DNA of 37,765 nucleotides from Geobacter argillaceus. Lineage in GTDB: Bacteria; Desulfobacterota; Desulfuromonadia; Geobacterales; DSM-12255. Shown in pieces: positions 23,195 through 31,862 of this stretch (its first letter is position 1; each line of letters begins with the position of its first letter). The stretch spans positions 1 to 37,765 of the forward strand of contig NZ_VLLN01000033.1 in assembly GCF_007830735.1 (NCBI RefSeq). The letters run 5' to 3'. Both the position numbers and the translations under genes were made by a program. The notes beneath the pieces were generated by a model. That model ran no database searches, was not told where the DNA came from, and worked only from the letters and a program-made list of their open reading frames with translations.

Positions 23195-25513
23195 ATGTCA
23201 AACAAACTCGTCATCGTCGAATCGCCGGCCAAGGCCAAAACCATCGAGAAGTTCCTCGGTCCGGGCTACAAGGTCCTCGCCTCCTTCGGCCACGTGCGTG
23301 CGCTCCCCAGCAAGCAGGGTTCGGTGGACATCGAAAAGGACTTCACCCCCAAGTATGCGGTCCTGCCGGAGAGCAAAAAGCATATCGATGCCATCAAGCG
23401 GGAGCTGAAAGACGCCGGTACGCTCCTCCTGGCAACTGACCCCGACCGGGAAGGAGAAGCAATCTCCTGGCATCTTCTGGCGGCACTCGGGCTCGACGGG
23501 AAGAAGTCGACGGTTGAGGTGCAGCGGGTGGTGTTCCACGAAATCACCAAGGACGCCATCGTCCACGCCGTCCAGAACCCCCGTTCCATCTCCCTGGAAC
23601 TGGTGGACGCCCAGCAGGCCCGTTCCATCCTCGACTACCTGGTCGGTTTCAACCTCTCCCCCTTCCTCTGGAAGAAGATTCGCTACGGCCTCTCCGCCGG
23701 CCGGGTCCAGTCGGTGGCCCTGCGCCTCATCTGCGAGCGGGAGCTGGAGATCCAGGCGTTCCGGGAGCAGGAGTACTGGAGCATCGCGGCCAAGCTGAAG
23801 AACGGCGGCGGTCAGCAGTTCTCCGCAAACCTTGTTGAGGCCGCCGCCAAGAAGCTGGACAAGTTCGACATCCCCGACAAGGAAGCGGCCGACCGGTTGC
23901 TTTCGGCGCTTTCCGGCGCCACCTACCGGGTGGACAAGGTCACCAGGAGCGAGCGGAAGCGGACGCCCTCCCCGCCGTTCACTACCTCCACCCTCCAGCA
24001 GGAGGCGGCGCGCAAGCTCGGCTTCTCGGCCAAGAAGACCATGTCGACCGCCCAGAGGCTGTACGAAGGGGTGGCCATCGACGAAGGGACCGTCGGTCTC
24101 ATCACCTACATGCGTACCGACAGCGTGGTCCTCTCCAACCAGGCGCTGACCGAGGCCAAGGAGGTGATCCAGAGCCTCTACGGCAAGGAGTACGTCCTGG
24201 CGAAGCCCCGCTTCTTCAAGAACAAGGCGAAGAACGCCCAGGAGGCCCACGAGGCGATCCGGCCGACCTATATCAGCAAGACACCTGCCGAGCTGAAGAA
24301 ATACCTGCCACCGGACCAGTTCCGGCTGTACGACCTGATCTGGAAGCGGACCGTTGCCTGCCAGATGGCCGAGGCGCTCCTGGACCAGACCTCGGTGGAC
24401 ATCGGTGCCTACCAGATGGTGGCAAGCCAGCTTGCTGTGGAGAAAGGCACCGACAAGGGGTTCCGGTTCCGGGCAGCCGGGACGGTGATCCGCTTCCCCG
24501 GCTTCATGAAACTCTATATCGAGGGGATTGACGACGAGAGTGAGGAAAGGGAAGGGACCCTCCCGCCGCTGACCGAAGGGGAACCGCTCAAGCTGGGCGA
24601 GCTCCTGCCGGAACAGCACTTCACCCAGCCCCCTCCCCGCTACACCGAGGCGACCCTGGTCAAGACCCTGGAAGAGTACGGCATCGGCCGCCCCTCCACC
24701 TATGCCTCCATCATGAACACTTTGCTGGAGCGCAAATACGCCCGGCTGGACAAGAAGCGGTTCTTCCCGGAAGATGTGGGGATGGTGGTGAGCGACTTGC
24801 TCACCAAGCACTTCACCCAGTACGTGGACTACAACTTCACCGCCTCCCTGGAGGAGGAACTGGACCAGGTCTCCCGGGGGGAAAAGAAGTGGAAACCGTT
24901 GATGGCCGAGTTCTGGGGACCGTTTTCTTCGCTCCTGAAGCAGAAGGAGGGGGAGGTCTCCAAGGAGGACCTGACCACCGAGGCGCTGGACGAGGCGTGC
25001 CCGGAATGCGGCAAGCCGCTGGCGGTAAAGCTCGGCAAGCGGGGCAAGTTCATCGCCTGCACCGGTTATCGGGACGGGTGCCGTTACACCCGGCCGCTGG
25101 AAAAGGATGGCGCCCCGGAGGTTGCCGAGCCGGAGCTTTCCGAGGAAAAGTGCGACAAGTGCGGCAGCCCGATGCTGATCAAGGACGGCCGCTACGGCAA
25201 GTACCTGGCCTGTTCCGCCTATCCGGGCTGCAAGAACATCCAGCCCCTGGTGAAGCCCAAGGGGACCGGCATCACCTGTCCGGAGTGCAAGCAGGGTGAG
25301 TTGACCGAGAAGAAGTCCCGTTACGGCAAGATGTTCTACTCCTGCAACCGCTATCCCGAGTGCAAGTTCGCCCTCTGGGACCCGCCCCAACCCGGACCCT
25401 GTCCCACGTGCGGCTTCCCGCTCCTGGTGAAGAAGGTCTACAAGCGGGAGGGGGAGTTCCTCAAGTGTCCCAAAGAGGGGTGCGACTACAAACTGGGGGG
25501 GAAAGAAAAATAG
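23195..25513 (+). CDS. topA: DNA topoisomerase I
   Basis: The 772-residue type IA topoisomerase starts with the toprim segment 'LVIVESPAKAKTIEKFLG'. The toprim acidic 'DPDREGEAISWH' follows, and the catalytic tyrosine is Tyr305 in 'YMRTDSV'. Four C-terminal zinc-ribbon repeats follow residue ~600, each with paired CxxC or CxnC cysteines (CPECG, CDKCG, CPECK, CPTCG). It relaxes negative supercoils. The dprA-topA pair is a common arrangement. The Shine-Dalgarno is weak (AAGAG). Confidence 0.97.
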   Translation: MSNKLVIVESPAKAKTIEKFLGPGYKVLASFGHVRALPSKQGSVDIEKDFTPKYAVLPESKKHIDAIKRELKDAGTLLLATDPDREGEAISWHLLAALGLDGKKSTVEVQRVVFHEITKDAIVHAVQNPRSISLELVDAQQARSILDYLVGFNLSPFLWKKIRYGLSAGRVQSVALRLICERELEIQAFREQEYWSIAAKLKNGGGQQFSANLVEAAAKKLDKFDIPDKEAADRLLSALSGATYRVDKVTRSERKRTPSPPFTTSTLQQEAARKLGFSAKKTMSTAQRLYEGVAIDEGTVGLITYMRTDSVVLSNQALTEAKEVIQSLYGKEYVLAKPRFFKNKAKNAQEAHEAIRPTYISKTPAELKKYLPPDQFRLYDLIWKRTVACQMAEALLDQTSVDIGAYQMVASQLAVEKGTDKGFRFRAAGTVIRFPGFMKLYIEGIDDESEEREGTLPPLTEGEPLKLGELLPEQHFTQPPPRYTEATLVKTLEEYGIGRPSTYASIMNTLLERKYARLDKKRFFPEDVGMVVSDLLTKHFTQYVDYNFTASLEEELDQVSRGEKKWKPLMAEFWGPFSSLLKQKEGEVSKEDLTTEALDEACPECGKPLAVKLGKRGKFIACTGYRDGCRYTRPLEKDGAPEVAEPELSEEKCDKCGSPMLIKDGRYGKYLACSAYPGCKNIQPLVKPKGTGITCPECKQGELTEKKSRYGKMFYSCNRYPECKFALWDPPQPGPCPTCGFPLLVKKVYKREGEFLKCPKEGCDYKLGGKEK

Positions 25514-25527
25514 GAAGATGTGTGCGA

Positions 25528-25553
25528 GGCGGGGAGCGATCCCCGCCTTTTTT
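25528..25553 (+). terminator. Intrinsic terminator between topA and the nucleotidyltransferase gene
   Basis: Stem GGCGGGGA/TCCCCGCC with a GCGA loop is followed by six T. The T-run reads into the stop codon of the convergent nucleotidyltransferase gene (25552-25554). Confidence 0.9.
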
Positions 25554-26517
25554 ATTGTTGAAGGTGAGGGAGGTATTCGGCTACCAGTTCTTCGACCAGA
25601 TTCGCTTGAAGGATGTCTCTTTGACGCTTCATCGGGTCCCGGTCAAGCTGTTCAGCCATCCATCTTTTGAACCTGACGAAGGCCAATGGAGAAATAGTGT
25701 TCATCCTTGCCATGTGGCCGGTCGTGGATACGATCATCGCAGAAAAGCGTGGCCCATCGAGCAACAGGTCAGCATTCCGTGCAGGTACTGCATAGAACTC
25801 ATCATCCTCATCTGTCAGTCGCAGAGGGTGGGGATCGCCGTCTTTCGGTTCCCTTCGAATGATATCGACTTCAAAGCCCCTGCTGTTGACGGCAGTGTAT
25901 TTCTGGTCGTTACGGATTTTAAAGGTGGAATCCACCTTCTGGATCAGCTTCAACATCGATGTACCCACACTGGTCATCTGTGCGATAAAACTCAGGCGCT
26001 TCCGGGTATCCAGAAGAAGGTCAATGTCCTGGGTTGCCAATGCTGCCGCTTCTCCAAAACCAACGCCTGCCGCAGCTTCATAGGCGTATAGGGCATGAGT
26101 GCCGATGACCGTGAAATAGTCCGAAAGCCGCTCTTTGGCGAGCTTGTTTAGTATGTCGATGAGTATACGAGGCGCCCGGCCGACAAAAAGCGCTCGGTTC
26201 ATCCGCTGTTGTCGCTCAAGCGCGCTGGTGAGGTCTGAGAACCTTTGCTCAGCCTCTGTTTTCCTCGCGGTGAAATCTTGGTAGATTTGTTCTGTCTTCT
26301 CTGAGCGAAGACCAATACTTTTTTGGGCGTTGCTGGGCGAAGTCCGGATCAGGTATTCCGCTTCACCATGTCGCTTCCAATACATACCTCCACGTACTTC
26401 GGAAGCAGTTTTTCGGGCATCTTCCCAGGCCGTGAACGTTGCCTGAGCGTCGATATATTGGCGCCTGGCATCTTCACCTATATCAATCCAATGGTATCTT
26501 TTCCGTATTTTCGCCAT
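25552..26517 (-). CDS. GSU2403-family nucleotidyltransferase-fold protein
   Basis: This 321-residue protein resembles GSU2403-type nucleotidyltransferases. Helical, charged residues 1-120 precede an MNT core with 'VIGTHALYAYEAA', the metal pair D164/D166 in 'TQDIDLLLD', and a third acidic residue D218 in 'GFEVDII'. Such folds occur in AbiEii-like toxins and stand-alone accessory enzymes, so a defence or toxin role is possible but unproven. It lies convergent to topA in an AT-richer island. No Shine-Dalgarno precedes ATG 26517, and a TTGAAT-N15-TATAAA promoter-like pair lies just upstream (26527-26553). It may be leaderless. Confidence 0.8.
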   Translation of the reverse strand: MAKIRKRYHWIDIGEDARRQYIDAQATFTAWEDARKTASEVRGGMYWKRHGEAEYLIRTSPSNAQKSIGLRSEKTEQIYQDFTARKTEAEQRFSDLTSALERQQRMNRALFVGRAPRILIDILNKLAKERLSDYFTVIGTHALYAYEAAAGVGFGEAAALATQDIDLLLDTRKRLSFIAQMTSVGTSMLKLIQKVDSTFKIRNDQKYTAVNSRGFEVDIIRREPKDGDPHPLRLTDEDDEFYAVPARNADLLLDGPRFSAMIVSTTGHMARMNTISPLAFVRFKRWMAEQLDRDPMKRQRDILQANLVEELVAEYLPHLQQ

Positions 26518-26801
26518 GTTTTAACTTTTATACGGAAAATAATTTAAATTCAACTAGATAATCCTGACCGCATTGACACGTGTTGGAAGATTTCCAGCAG
26601 GTTCCTTTGTGATGAGTTCCCCACGCGGGACCCGTGCCCGTTCAAGGGAAAGAAGGGGCAGGTGGTCCTCGATCAGATCAGGACCGTGGACAAGTAGAAA
26701 ATCGTGAGGGGGCAAAATTCCCGTTGAATCCTTTCGCCCCCTCATAGTGCCCAGTTTCAGGTAGTGGCCACAAACTTCCTGCCAACTCGACCTTCTTCTG
26801 C

Positions 26802-27029
26802 TCAATAGTGATTGATCTCCAGATAACCCCGCCAAGCACCAATAGACATCCACGTAGGCATGTCCAGCCTTTCGGGCTCATCGTTTGCGGGAGTCGCAGG
26901 ATGGGTAGCCCCCGATGTTTCCGTGGAGCATTTAGCCTGCTTCCGGTCGTCCCGGTAAGAATCTGGTGATGGTCGCTTGCCGGTACTCTTTCCGTTTACA
27001 ATCCTGCTGCTGCATTGTGACGCGTTCAT
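26802..27029 (-). CDS. 75-aa small protein of unknown function
   Basis: ATG 27029 has GGAGG 6-8 bases upstream and a sigma70-type promoter 27 bases before it, so expression is likely. The 75 residues are polar and rich in Ser, Thr, Asp and Lys up to residue 50. The end is compact and hydrophobic ('MPTWMSIGAWRGYLEINHY'). No family is recognised. The frames after its stop could be an old continuation broken by frameshift, so it may be the surviving front of a longer gene. It runs toward the nucleotidyltransferase gene in the same direction. Confidence 0.45.
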   Translation of the reverse strand: MNASQCSSRIVNGKSTGKRPSPDSYRDDRKQAKCSTETSGATHPATPANDEPERLDMPTWMSIGAWRGYLEINHY

Positions 27030-27062
27030 GGCATTTCCTCCGTACTGTTTGATCTTGACCAA

Positions 27063-27090
27063 ACTATACGCTTCAAAATGGCCGTTTCAA
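27063..27090 (-). promoter_or_regulatory. Sigma70-type promoter of the 75-aa ORF
   Basis: Read on the minus strand, TTGAAA (27085-27090), a 16-base spacer and TATAGT (27063-27068). Upstream of the -35 is the palindrome TGTATGTAATACA (27109-27121), a possible operator. Confidence 0.5.
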
Positions 27091-27576
27091 GTACAAAATT
27101 GACAAAAGTGTATGTAATACAGCGTGTTACGGTGTGTTTTGTTTTGGGCAGTGAACTGGCTTTTTGCAAGTGGACGCTAATGAGTGGGGCGGGTGTACGT
27201 GCGGACATAACTGCCTGATATTTATTGTAAGAAATCAATAACAATACAATAACAATATTATATGATCTTGTTGAACTGTGGCGTCTCTGTCGGTGAGAAA
27301 AAATGAGTTATTTTTATTTATTTTCATGCCGCCATATTCAGAACATCCTTTTGAACAGAGAACTATTGCTGCCTTTTGTGGCATCGAACGTCGGGATATC
27401 CGCTTCCATCCACGACCGGCGCGTTTTGGGGTAGGGCAATGGTACCGTTTTATTTGTTTTTTAACGGCAATTGTGCTATCAACCCTCGTGAACCCTCCTT
27501 ATTCGGCTTTGCCGGAATCAACCGTTCCCGAAAATCCTGGACCGGATCTCCGCAAGGCATGGCAAACATTACTCAC

Positions 27577-28881
27577 ATGACAGATGCCATTACAGTTATC
27601 GGCGGTGGCCTGGCCGGCTGCGAGGCCGCCTGGCAGGCCGCCCGGCGCGGTGTTAGCGTCACTCTGCACGAGATGAAGCCGGCGAAGTTTTCGCCGGCCC
27701 ATTCCCTTCCCGGACTGGCCGAGCTGGTCTGCTCCAACTCCCTGCGGGGCGAGTCCCTGGAGAACGCGGTCGGTCTCCTGAAGCAGGAGCTCCGCCGGGC
27801 CGGCTCGCTCTTCATGGCTGCGGCCGATGCCACCAGGGTCCCGGCCGGCGGGGCGCTGGCCGTTGACCGGGAGCTCTTCTCCGCCGCCATCACGGAGAAG
27901 ATCGACAGTCACCCGCTCATCACGGTCGTGCGGGGAGAGGTGGCCGCGCTCCCTCTCGATGGAACCGTGGTCGTCGCATCCGGCCCGCTCACCAGCGACC
28001 CTCTGGCAGTAGCACTGCAGCGGCTCACCGGCGAGTACCTCTATTTTTACGACGCCATCGCCCCCATTGTCACGGCCGATTCCCTGGAGATGGACAAGAT
28101 ATTTGCCGCCTCCCGCTATGGCAAGGGGGATGGGGACGACTATCTGAACTGCCCGCTCGACCAGGAGCAGTACGACCGCTTCGTGGCCGAGCTCCTGGCA
28201 GCCGACAAGGTGCCGGCCCGGGAGTTCGAGAAGGTGGTCCACTTCGAGGGATGCATGCCGATCGAGGAGCTGGCATCCCGCGGCCACGACACGCTCCGCT
28301 TCGGCCCGATGAAGCCGGTGGGGCTGGTCGATCCCCGCACCGGCCGCGAGCACCATGCCGTTGTCCAGCTCCGGGCCGAAAACCGCGAGCGGACCCTCTT
28401 CAACCTGGTGGGGTTCCAGACCAAGCTCACCTGGCCCGAGCAGCGGCGGATCTTCCCGCTGATCCCCGGCCTTGGCCGGGCAGAGTTCGCCCGCCTCGGC
28501 TCCATGCACCGGAACACCTTCATCAACGCTCCCCGGCTGCTGGAGCCGACCTTCCTGCTGAAGGGGGAGCCGCGCATCTTCTTCGCCGGCCAGATCACCG
28601 GGGTTGAGGGGTATGTGGAGTCGGCCGCTAGCGGTTTCCTGGCCGGGATCAATGCGGCACGGCTGGTCCGGGGTGAAGCCTTGACCCTGCCGCCGCCGGA
28701 GACGGCACTGGGCGCACTGGTGCATCACATCACCAATACGGACGCCCGGCATTTCCAGCCGATGAACGTGAACTACGGCCTCTTCCCCGACCTCCCCGGC
28801 CGGGTGAAAAAGAAGGAGAGGCGGGCCAGGCTGGCCGAGCGGGCAATGATGGCGTTGGACGACTGGTTGGGGAATCTGTAG
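27577..28881 (+). CDS. trmFO: tRNA m5U54 methyltransferase TrmFO
   Basis: I start at ATG 27577 ('[20 protein letters not shown]'); an ATG 18 bases earlier is also possible, and neither has a good Shine-Dalgarno. The 434-residue flavoprotein has the FAD-binding GGGLAG motif, the '[11 protein letters not shown]' segment with the active cysteine, and '[15 protein letters not shown]' with the second one. A C-terminal '[13 protein letters not shown]' completes the family pattern. TrmFO makes m5U54 in the T-loop using methylene-tetrahydrofolate. Its TAG stop lies inside a GTAGGGGCG repeat. Confidence 0.96.
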   Translation: MTDAITVIGGGLAGCEAAWQAARRGVSVTLHEMKPAKFSPAHSLPGLAELVCSNSLRGESLENAVGLLKQELRRAGSLFMAAADATRVPAGGALAVDRELFSAAITEKIDSHPLITVVRGEVAALPLDGTVVVASGPLTSDPLAVALQRLTGEYLYFYDAIAPIVTADSLEMDKIFAASRYGKGDGDDYLNCPLDQEQYDRFVAELLAADKVPAREFEKVVHFEGCMPIEELASRGHDTLRFGPMKPVGLVDPRTGREHHAVVQLRAENRERTLFNLVGFQTKLTWPEQRRIFPLIPGLGRAEFARLGSMHRNTFINAPRLLEPTFLLKGEPRIFFAGQITGVEGYVESAASGFLAGINAARLVRGEALTLPPPETALGALVHHITNTDARHFQPMNVNYGLFPDLPGRVKKKERRARLAERAMMALDDWLGNL

Positions 28882-28923
28882 GGGCGCGGTTGCCGCGCCC
28901 GGGCGGGGAGACCCCGCCCCTAC
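28878..28923. repeat. GTAGGGGCG hairpin repeat at the trmFO 3' end
   Basis: The element begins GTAGGGGCG and ends CGCCCCTAC. Two nested stems lie inside: GGGCGCGG with CCGCGCCC, and GGCGGGG with CCCCGCC. The TAG near its left end (28879-28881) is the trmFO stop codon. A related repeat ends the arnA dehydrogenase gene at 11548. Confidence 0.7.
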
Positions 28924-28933
28924 GAGGCGATTT

Positions 28934-29215
28934 ATGGACAAAGACAAGGAACGACAGGAAATATCGGTGATCGGCCGTCTCTTCTGCCTGGAGGCGTTGA
29001 TCTTCTTCATGGGGCTCTTTTCGCTGGGCTCAGGACTCTATACCGGTGAGGCGATCCAGCTCTTCTGGGGGGGGCTGATCATCGTCGGTGCGGTTGCCCT
29101 GCATTTTGTCCGCAAGAAGGACTGGAAGAAGCACTGGGCCGAGCAGGAGGAGTTCCAGCGGCGGATGGAAGAGAGGCAAAAACGGCAAAAGGAAGAGAAA
29201 AAACATGGCAACTGA
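28934..29215 (+). CDS. Small two-helix membrane protein
   Basis: A 93-residue hypothetical protein with two hydrophobic helices (about 13-33 and 41-60). A very basic coiled C-terminus follows ('FVRKKDWKKHWAEQEEFQR' and then Lys/Glu/Arg runs). It starts 11 bp after the trmFO repeat with only a weak ribosome binding site. The stop overlaps the maf start. I recognise no family; it is probably a real gene because it is translationally coupled to maf. Confidence 0.65.
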   Translation: MDKDKERQEISVIGRLFCLEALIFFMGLFSLGSGLYTGEAIQLFWGGLIIVGAVALHFVRKKDWKKHWAEQEEFQRRMEERQKRQKEEKKHGN

Positions 29216-29777
29216 GATCGTCCTTGCTTCTGCGTCGCCCCGTCGGGCCGAACTGCTGGAGTCGGCCGGCATCCGTTTCGTGGTGGTGCCGGGACATATC
29301 GACGAGACTCCGTTTCCCAATGAGCTTCCCGCCGCCCATGTGCTCCGCCTGGCCGGGGAAAAGGCCCGGGATGTCGCCGGGCGTGAGACCGGCCGCTTCT
29401 TCATCGGCGCCGACACGGTGGTGGTCTGCGACGGTGAGATCATGGGCAAGCCGCGTGACGACGGCGATGCCGTCCGGATGCTCAGAAAACTCTCCGGCGT
29501 CGCCCACGAGGTGATTACCGGCTTCGCAGTCCTCGATCGGGGGCAGGGAACGGCGGTGAGCCGGGCCGTGACCACCCGGGTCTTCTTCAAGCCGCTGGCT
29601 GACGCCGAGATCGCTGCCTATGTGGAGACCGGCTGCCCCCTGGACAAGGCCGGGGCCTACGCCATCCAGGGAGGTGCGGCCTATATGGTGGAGCGGATCG
29701 ACGGTTCGTACACCAATGTTGTCGGCCTGCCGCTCTGCGAGGTGGTGGGTGCCCTGCGCACACTGGGTGCTGTTTGA
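29205..29777 (+). CDS. maf: Maf-family nucleoside triphosphate pyrophosphatase
   Basis: ATG 29205 behind GGAAGAG gives 190 residues with the Maf signature 'ASASPRR' at the start, 'ADTVVVCDGEIMGKP' in the middle, and 'YAIQGGAAYMVERIDGSYTNVVG' split across the active site. Maf (YhdE-type) hydrolyses non-canonical or dTTP/UTP-type nucleotides and is linked to septum control in some bacteria. The start overlaps the preceding gene by 11 bases. Confidence 0.95.
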   Translation: MATEIVLASASPRRAELLESAGIRFVVVPGHIDETPFPNELPAAHVLRLAGEKARDVAGRETGRFFIGADTVVVCDGEIMGKPRDDGDAVRMLRKLSGVAHEVITGFAVLDRGQGTAVSRAVTTRVFFKPLADAEIAAYVETGCPLDKAGAYAIQGGAAYMVERIDGSYTNVVGLPLCEVVGALRTLGAV

Positions 29778-29817
29778 CATCAGTCCCGTTAGCGGGGAGA
29801 ATTGAACGGTTTTCGCC

Positions 29818-30501
29818 ATGTCGATCGAATCGAAATTGACAGAGATACGGCACCGGATTCGCGCTGCCGCACTGAAGGTTGGCCGGGACCCGGCGTCGGT
29901 CCGCCTGGTGGCGGTTTCCAAGACCAACCCGGCGAACCTGGTGGATGAGGCGGCCCGGGCCGGGCAGCGGCTGTTCGGCGAGAACTACGTGCAGGAACTT
30001 GCGGTCAAGGCGCAGTCAGTGACCGAGCCGGTGGAGTGGCATTTCATCGGCCATCTGCAGAGCAACAAGGTGCGGCAGATTGCCGGTGTGGTGACCATGA
30101 TCCACTCGGTGGACCGCTTCTCCCTGGCCGAGGAGATCGACCGGCAGTGGGCAAAGCTGGGTCTCACCTGCGATGTGCTGGTGCAGGTGAACGTTGCCGG
30201 CGAGTCCACCAAGAGCGGCACCACCGCGGCGGCTGCGGTGGAGCTGGTGACGGCCGTTGCCAGGCTTCCTTACCTGCGGGTCAAGGGGGTGATGACCATG
30301 CCGCCGTTCTTCGACGATCCGGAAGGTAGCCGTCCGTATTTCCGGGCGCTGTGGGAGCTCGCGGAGGAGATCGACCGGCTGGTCATTCCCGGCGTGACGA
30401 TGACCGAACTCTCCATGGGGATGTCGGGCGACTTCGAGGTGGCCATCGAGGAGGGGGCGACCCTGGTCCGGGTCGGCTCGGCCATCTTCGGCGAGAGATG
30501 A
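29818..30501 (+). CDS. yggS: YggS/PLPBP-family pyridoxal-phosphate homeostasis protein
   Basis: These 227 residues match the PLPBP family. The PLP lysine is in 'LVAVSKTNPA', followed by 'LFGENYVQEL', 'WHFIGHLQSNK', 'GVMTMPPF' and the phosphate-binding end 'ELSMGMSGDFEVAI'. It controls free pyridoxal phosphate; it is not catalytic in the usual sense. It follows maf by 40 bp, with a small CCCGTTAGCGGGG hairpin in the gap. Confidence 0.96.
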   Translation: MSIESKLTEIRHRIRAAALKVGRDPASVRLVAVSKTNPANLVDEAARAGQRLFGENYVQELAVKAQSVTEPVEWHFIGHLQSNKVRQIAGVVTMIHSVDRFSLAEEIDRQWAKLGLTCDVLVQVNVAGESTKSGTTAAAAVELVTAVARLPYLRVKGVMTMPPFFDDPEGSRPYFRALWELAEEIDRLVIPGVTMTELSMGMSGDFEVAIEEGATLVRVGSAIFGER

Positions 30502-30519
30502 TCGGAAGGAGGGTGGGAC

Positions 30520-30963
30520 GTGACGCAGACGGAAGCGGAAGAACTGCTGGCCAAGGGGCTTGAGGCCCTGGCGCACAATCATACCCACCTGGCCATGACC
30601 TGCCTGGAGCAGGCGGCCCGCTACGAGCGGACCTCCATCGTCCTTTCCCATCTGGCCTACTGTCTGGCAGCCAACGGCCGTGATGCCGGCCTGGCGATCG
30701 AAATGGCGAGCGAGGCGTTGGCCCAGGAGCCGTACAATCCCATTTTTTGTCTCAACCTGGGGCGCATCTATCTGTTGGCCGGCCGGCGGGGTGATGCTGT
30801 CCGCATCTTCCGCCAGGGGCTGGTCTACACCAAGGATCGGACCATCATCGACGAACTGGAAAGGCTCGGCACCCGCAAGAAGCCGGTTTTCCCGGGGCTG
30901 CACCGGGATCATTTCCTCAACAGGTTCCTGGGGCTTCTCTTCAACCGACTCGGCCTGCGCTGA
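30520..30963 (+). CDS. Tetratricopeptide-repeat protein
   Basis: GTG 30520 behind GGAAGGAGGG gives 147 residues with a TPR pattern ('LSHLAYCLAANGRDAGLAIE', 'NPIFCLNLGRIYLLAGRRGD') and a basic tail 'HRDHFLNRFLGLLFNRLG'. No signal peptide or other domain. It lies 18 bp after yggS and is likely co-transcribed. Role unknown. Confidence 0.8.
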   Translation: MTQTEAEELLAKGLEALAHNHTHLAMTCLEQAARYERTSIVLSHLAYCLAANGRDAGLAIEMASEALAQEPYNPIFCLNLGRIYLLAGRRGDAVRIFRQGLVYTKDRTIIDELERLGTRKKPVFPGLHRDHFLNRFLGLLFNRLGLR

Positions 30964-31035
30964 CGCCTTTCCCGTTTCCTTCCCTCCCGGTTATCTGCTA
31001 TAAGAGAACCTCCAATAAACCAGGGAGGTTTTGAG

Positions 31036-31830
31036 TTGAAGTTTCTCCGTCTGATCCTCGTTTTTGTCCTGTTTGTCTCCGCTCACAATGCCATAGCCGC
31101 CACCCCGCCCGCACCGGTCAGTGTCCCGATCCTGCTCTATCACCGCTTCGGCGCCACGGTGGCCGACGGCATGACCATTACCACGCCGGTATTCGAAAGC
31201 CATTTGAAGTACTTGCGGGACAACGGCTACACGGTGATCCCGCTCCGGCGCCTGGTGGACTGGTACCTGAAGAAGGGACCGGCGCCGGCACCCAAGTCGG
31301 TGGTCATCGTCGAGGATGACGCCCACAAGTCGGTCTACTCCGACATGCTACCCCTGGCGAAAAAGTACCATGTGCCGGTGACGGTCTTCATCTATCCGTC
31401 GGCCATCTCCAACGCCAAGTATGCCATGACCTGGGACCAGCTGCGGGAGCTGAAGAAGAGCGGGCTCTTCGACTTCCAGTCCCATACCTACTGGCATCCG
31501 AACTTCAGGAAGGACCGGAAGAAGATGAAGCCGGCCGAGTTCGACAAGTCGGTGACGATGCAGCTCACCAAGTCCAAGGCGCGGATCGAGAAGGAGCTGG
31601 GGGTGAAGGTCGATCTCCTGGCCTGGCCCTTTGGCATCTACGACGACGACCTGCTCCGGCGGGCCGCTGCCGCCGGCTATGTGGGAACGTTCACCATCGA
31701 GCGCCGCAATGCCACAGCCGGCGAACAGGTGATGAAACTCCCCCGCTATCTCCTGATCAACGCCGACAAAGGCGCGGCCTTTGCCCAGCTGCTGGTAGGG
31801 AAGGGACCGAAGCGGAACGTAGTGTATTAG
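31036..31830 (+). CDS. Secreted polysaccharide deacetylase (NodB family)
   Basis: The start is TTG 31036, placed 9 bases after GGGAGG, giving 264 residues with an export signal (about 1-21, 'HNAIAA'). The NodB-like domain has 'ILLYHRFG', then 'VVIVEDDAHKSVY' where most relatives have TFDDG, and the HxxxH-type 'SHTYWHPNFRK'. A DxxxxWP-like 'LLAWPFGIYD' follows. The enzyme should remove acetyl groups from a cell-wall or secreted polysaccharide; the substrate is unknown. The altered first motif keeps both Asp residues, so activity is possible. Confidence 0.87.
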   Translation: MKFLRLILVFVLFVSAHNAIAATPPAPVSVPILLYHRFGATVADGMTITTPVFESHLKYLRDNGYTVIPLRRLVDWYLKKGPAPAPKSVVIVEDDAHKSVYSDMLPLAKKYHVPVTVFIYPSAISNAKYAMTWDQLRELKKSGLFDFQSHTYWHPNFRKDRKKMKPAEFDKSVTMQLTKSKARIEKELGVKVDLLAWPFGIYDDDLLRRAAAAGYVGTFTIERRNATAGEQVMKLPRYLLINADKGAAFAQLLVGKGPKRNVVY

Positions 31831-31862
31831 AGGCGGTGACTGGGGGCTCGTGACCGGTGACT
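31831..31862. repeat. Short tandem GTGACTxGTGACCx repeat before the methyltransferase
   Basis: Three degenerate units related to GTGACTGG/GTGACCGG/GTGACTAGTGA lie between the deacetylase stop and the next gene. The last unit supplies the GTG start codon used for the methyltransferase. Such GTGACT repeats are common intergenic elements. Confidence 0.5.

Larger units (their letters stand above)
26518..27558. other. ~1-kb AT-rich stretch between the nucleotidyltransferase and trmFO
   Basis: This stretch holds one small ORF with good start signals (26802-27029, minus). Behind it is an open minus-strand frame of 99 codons (26554-26853, GTG start, no ribosome binding site) that ends 36 bases before the nucleotidyltransferase start. 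I do not call that frame a gene. The part from 27130 to 27558 is AT-rich, has no credible ORF, and presumably contains the trmFO promoter, which I could not place. Confidence 0.5.

Noticed and set aside
26554-26853. 99-codon leftward frame before the nucleotidyltransferase
   Set aside because: GTG start without Shine-Dalgarno, overlaps the better-supported 75-aa ORF in another frame, and no recognisable family. It could be a decayed gene.
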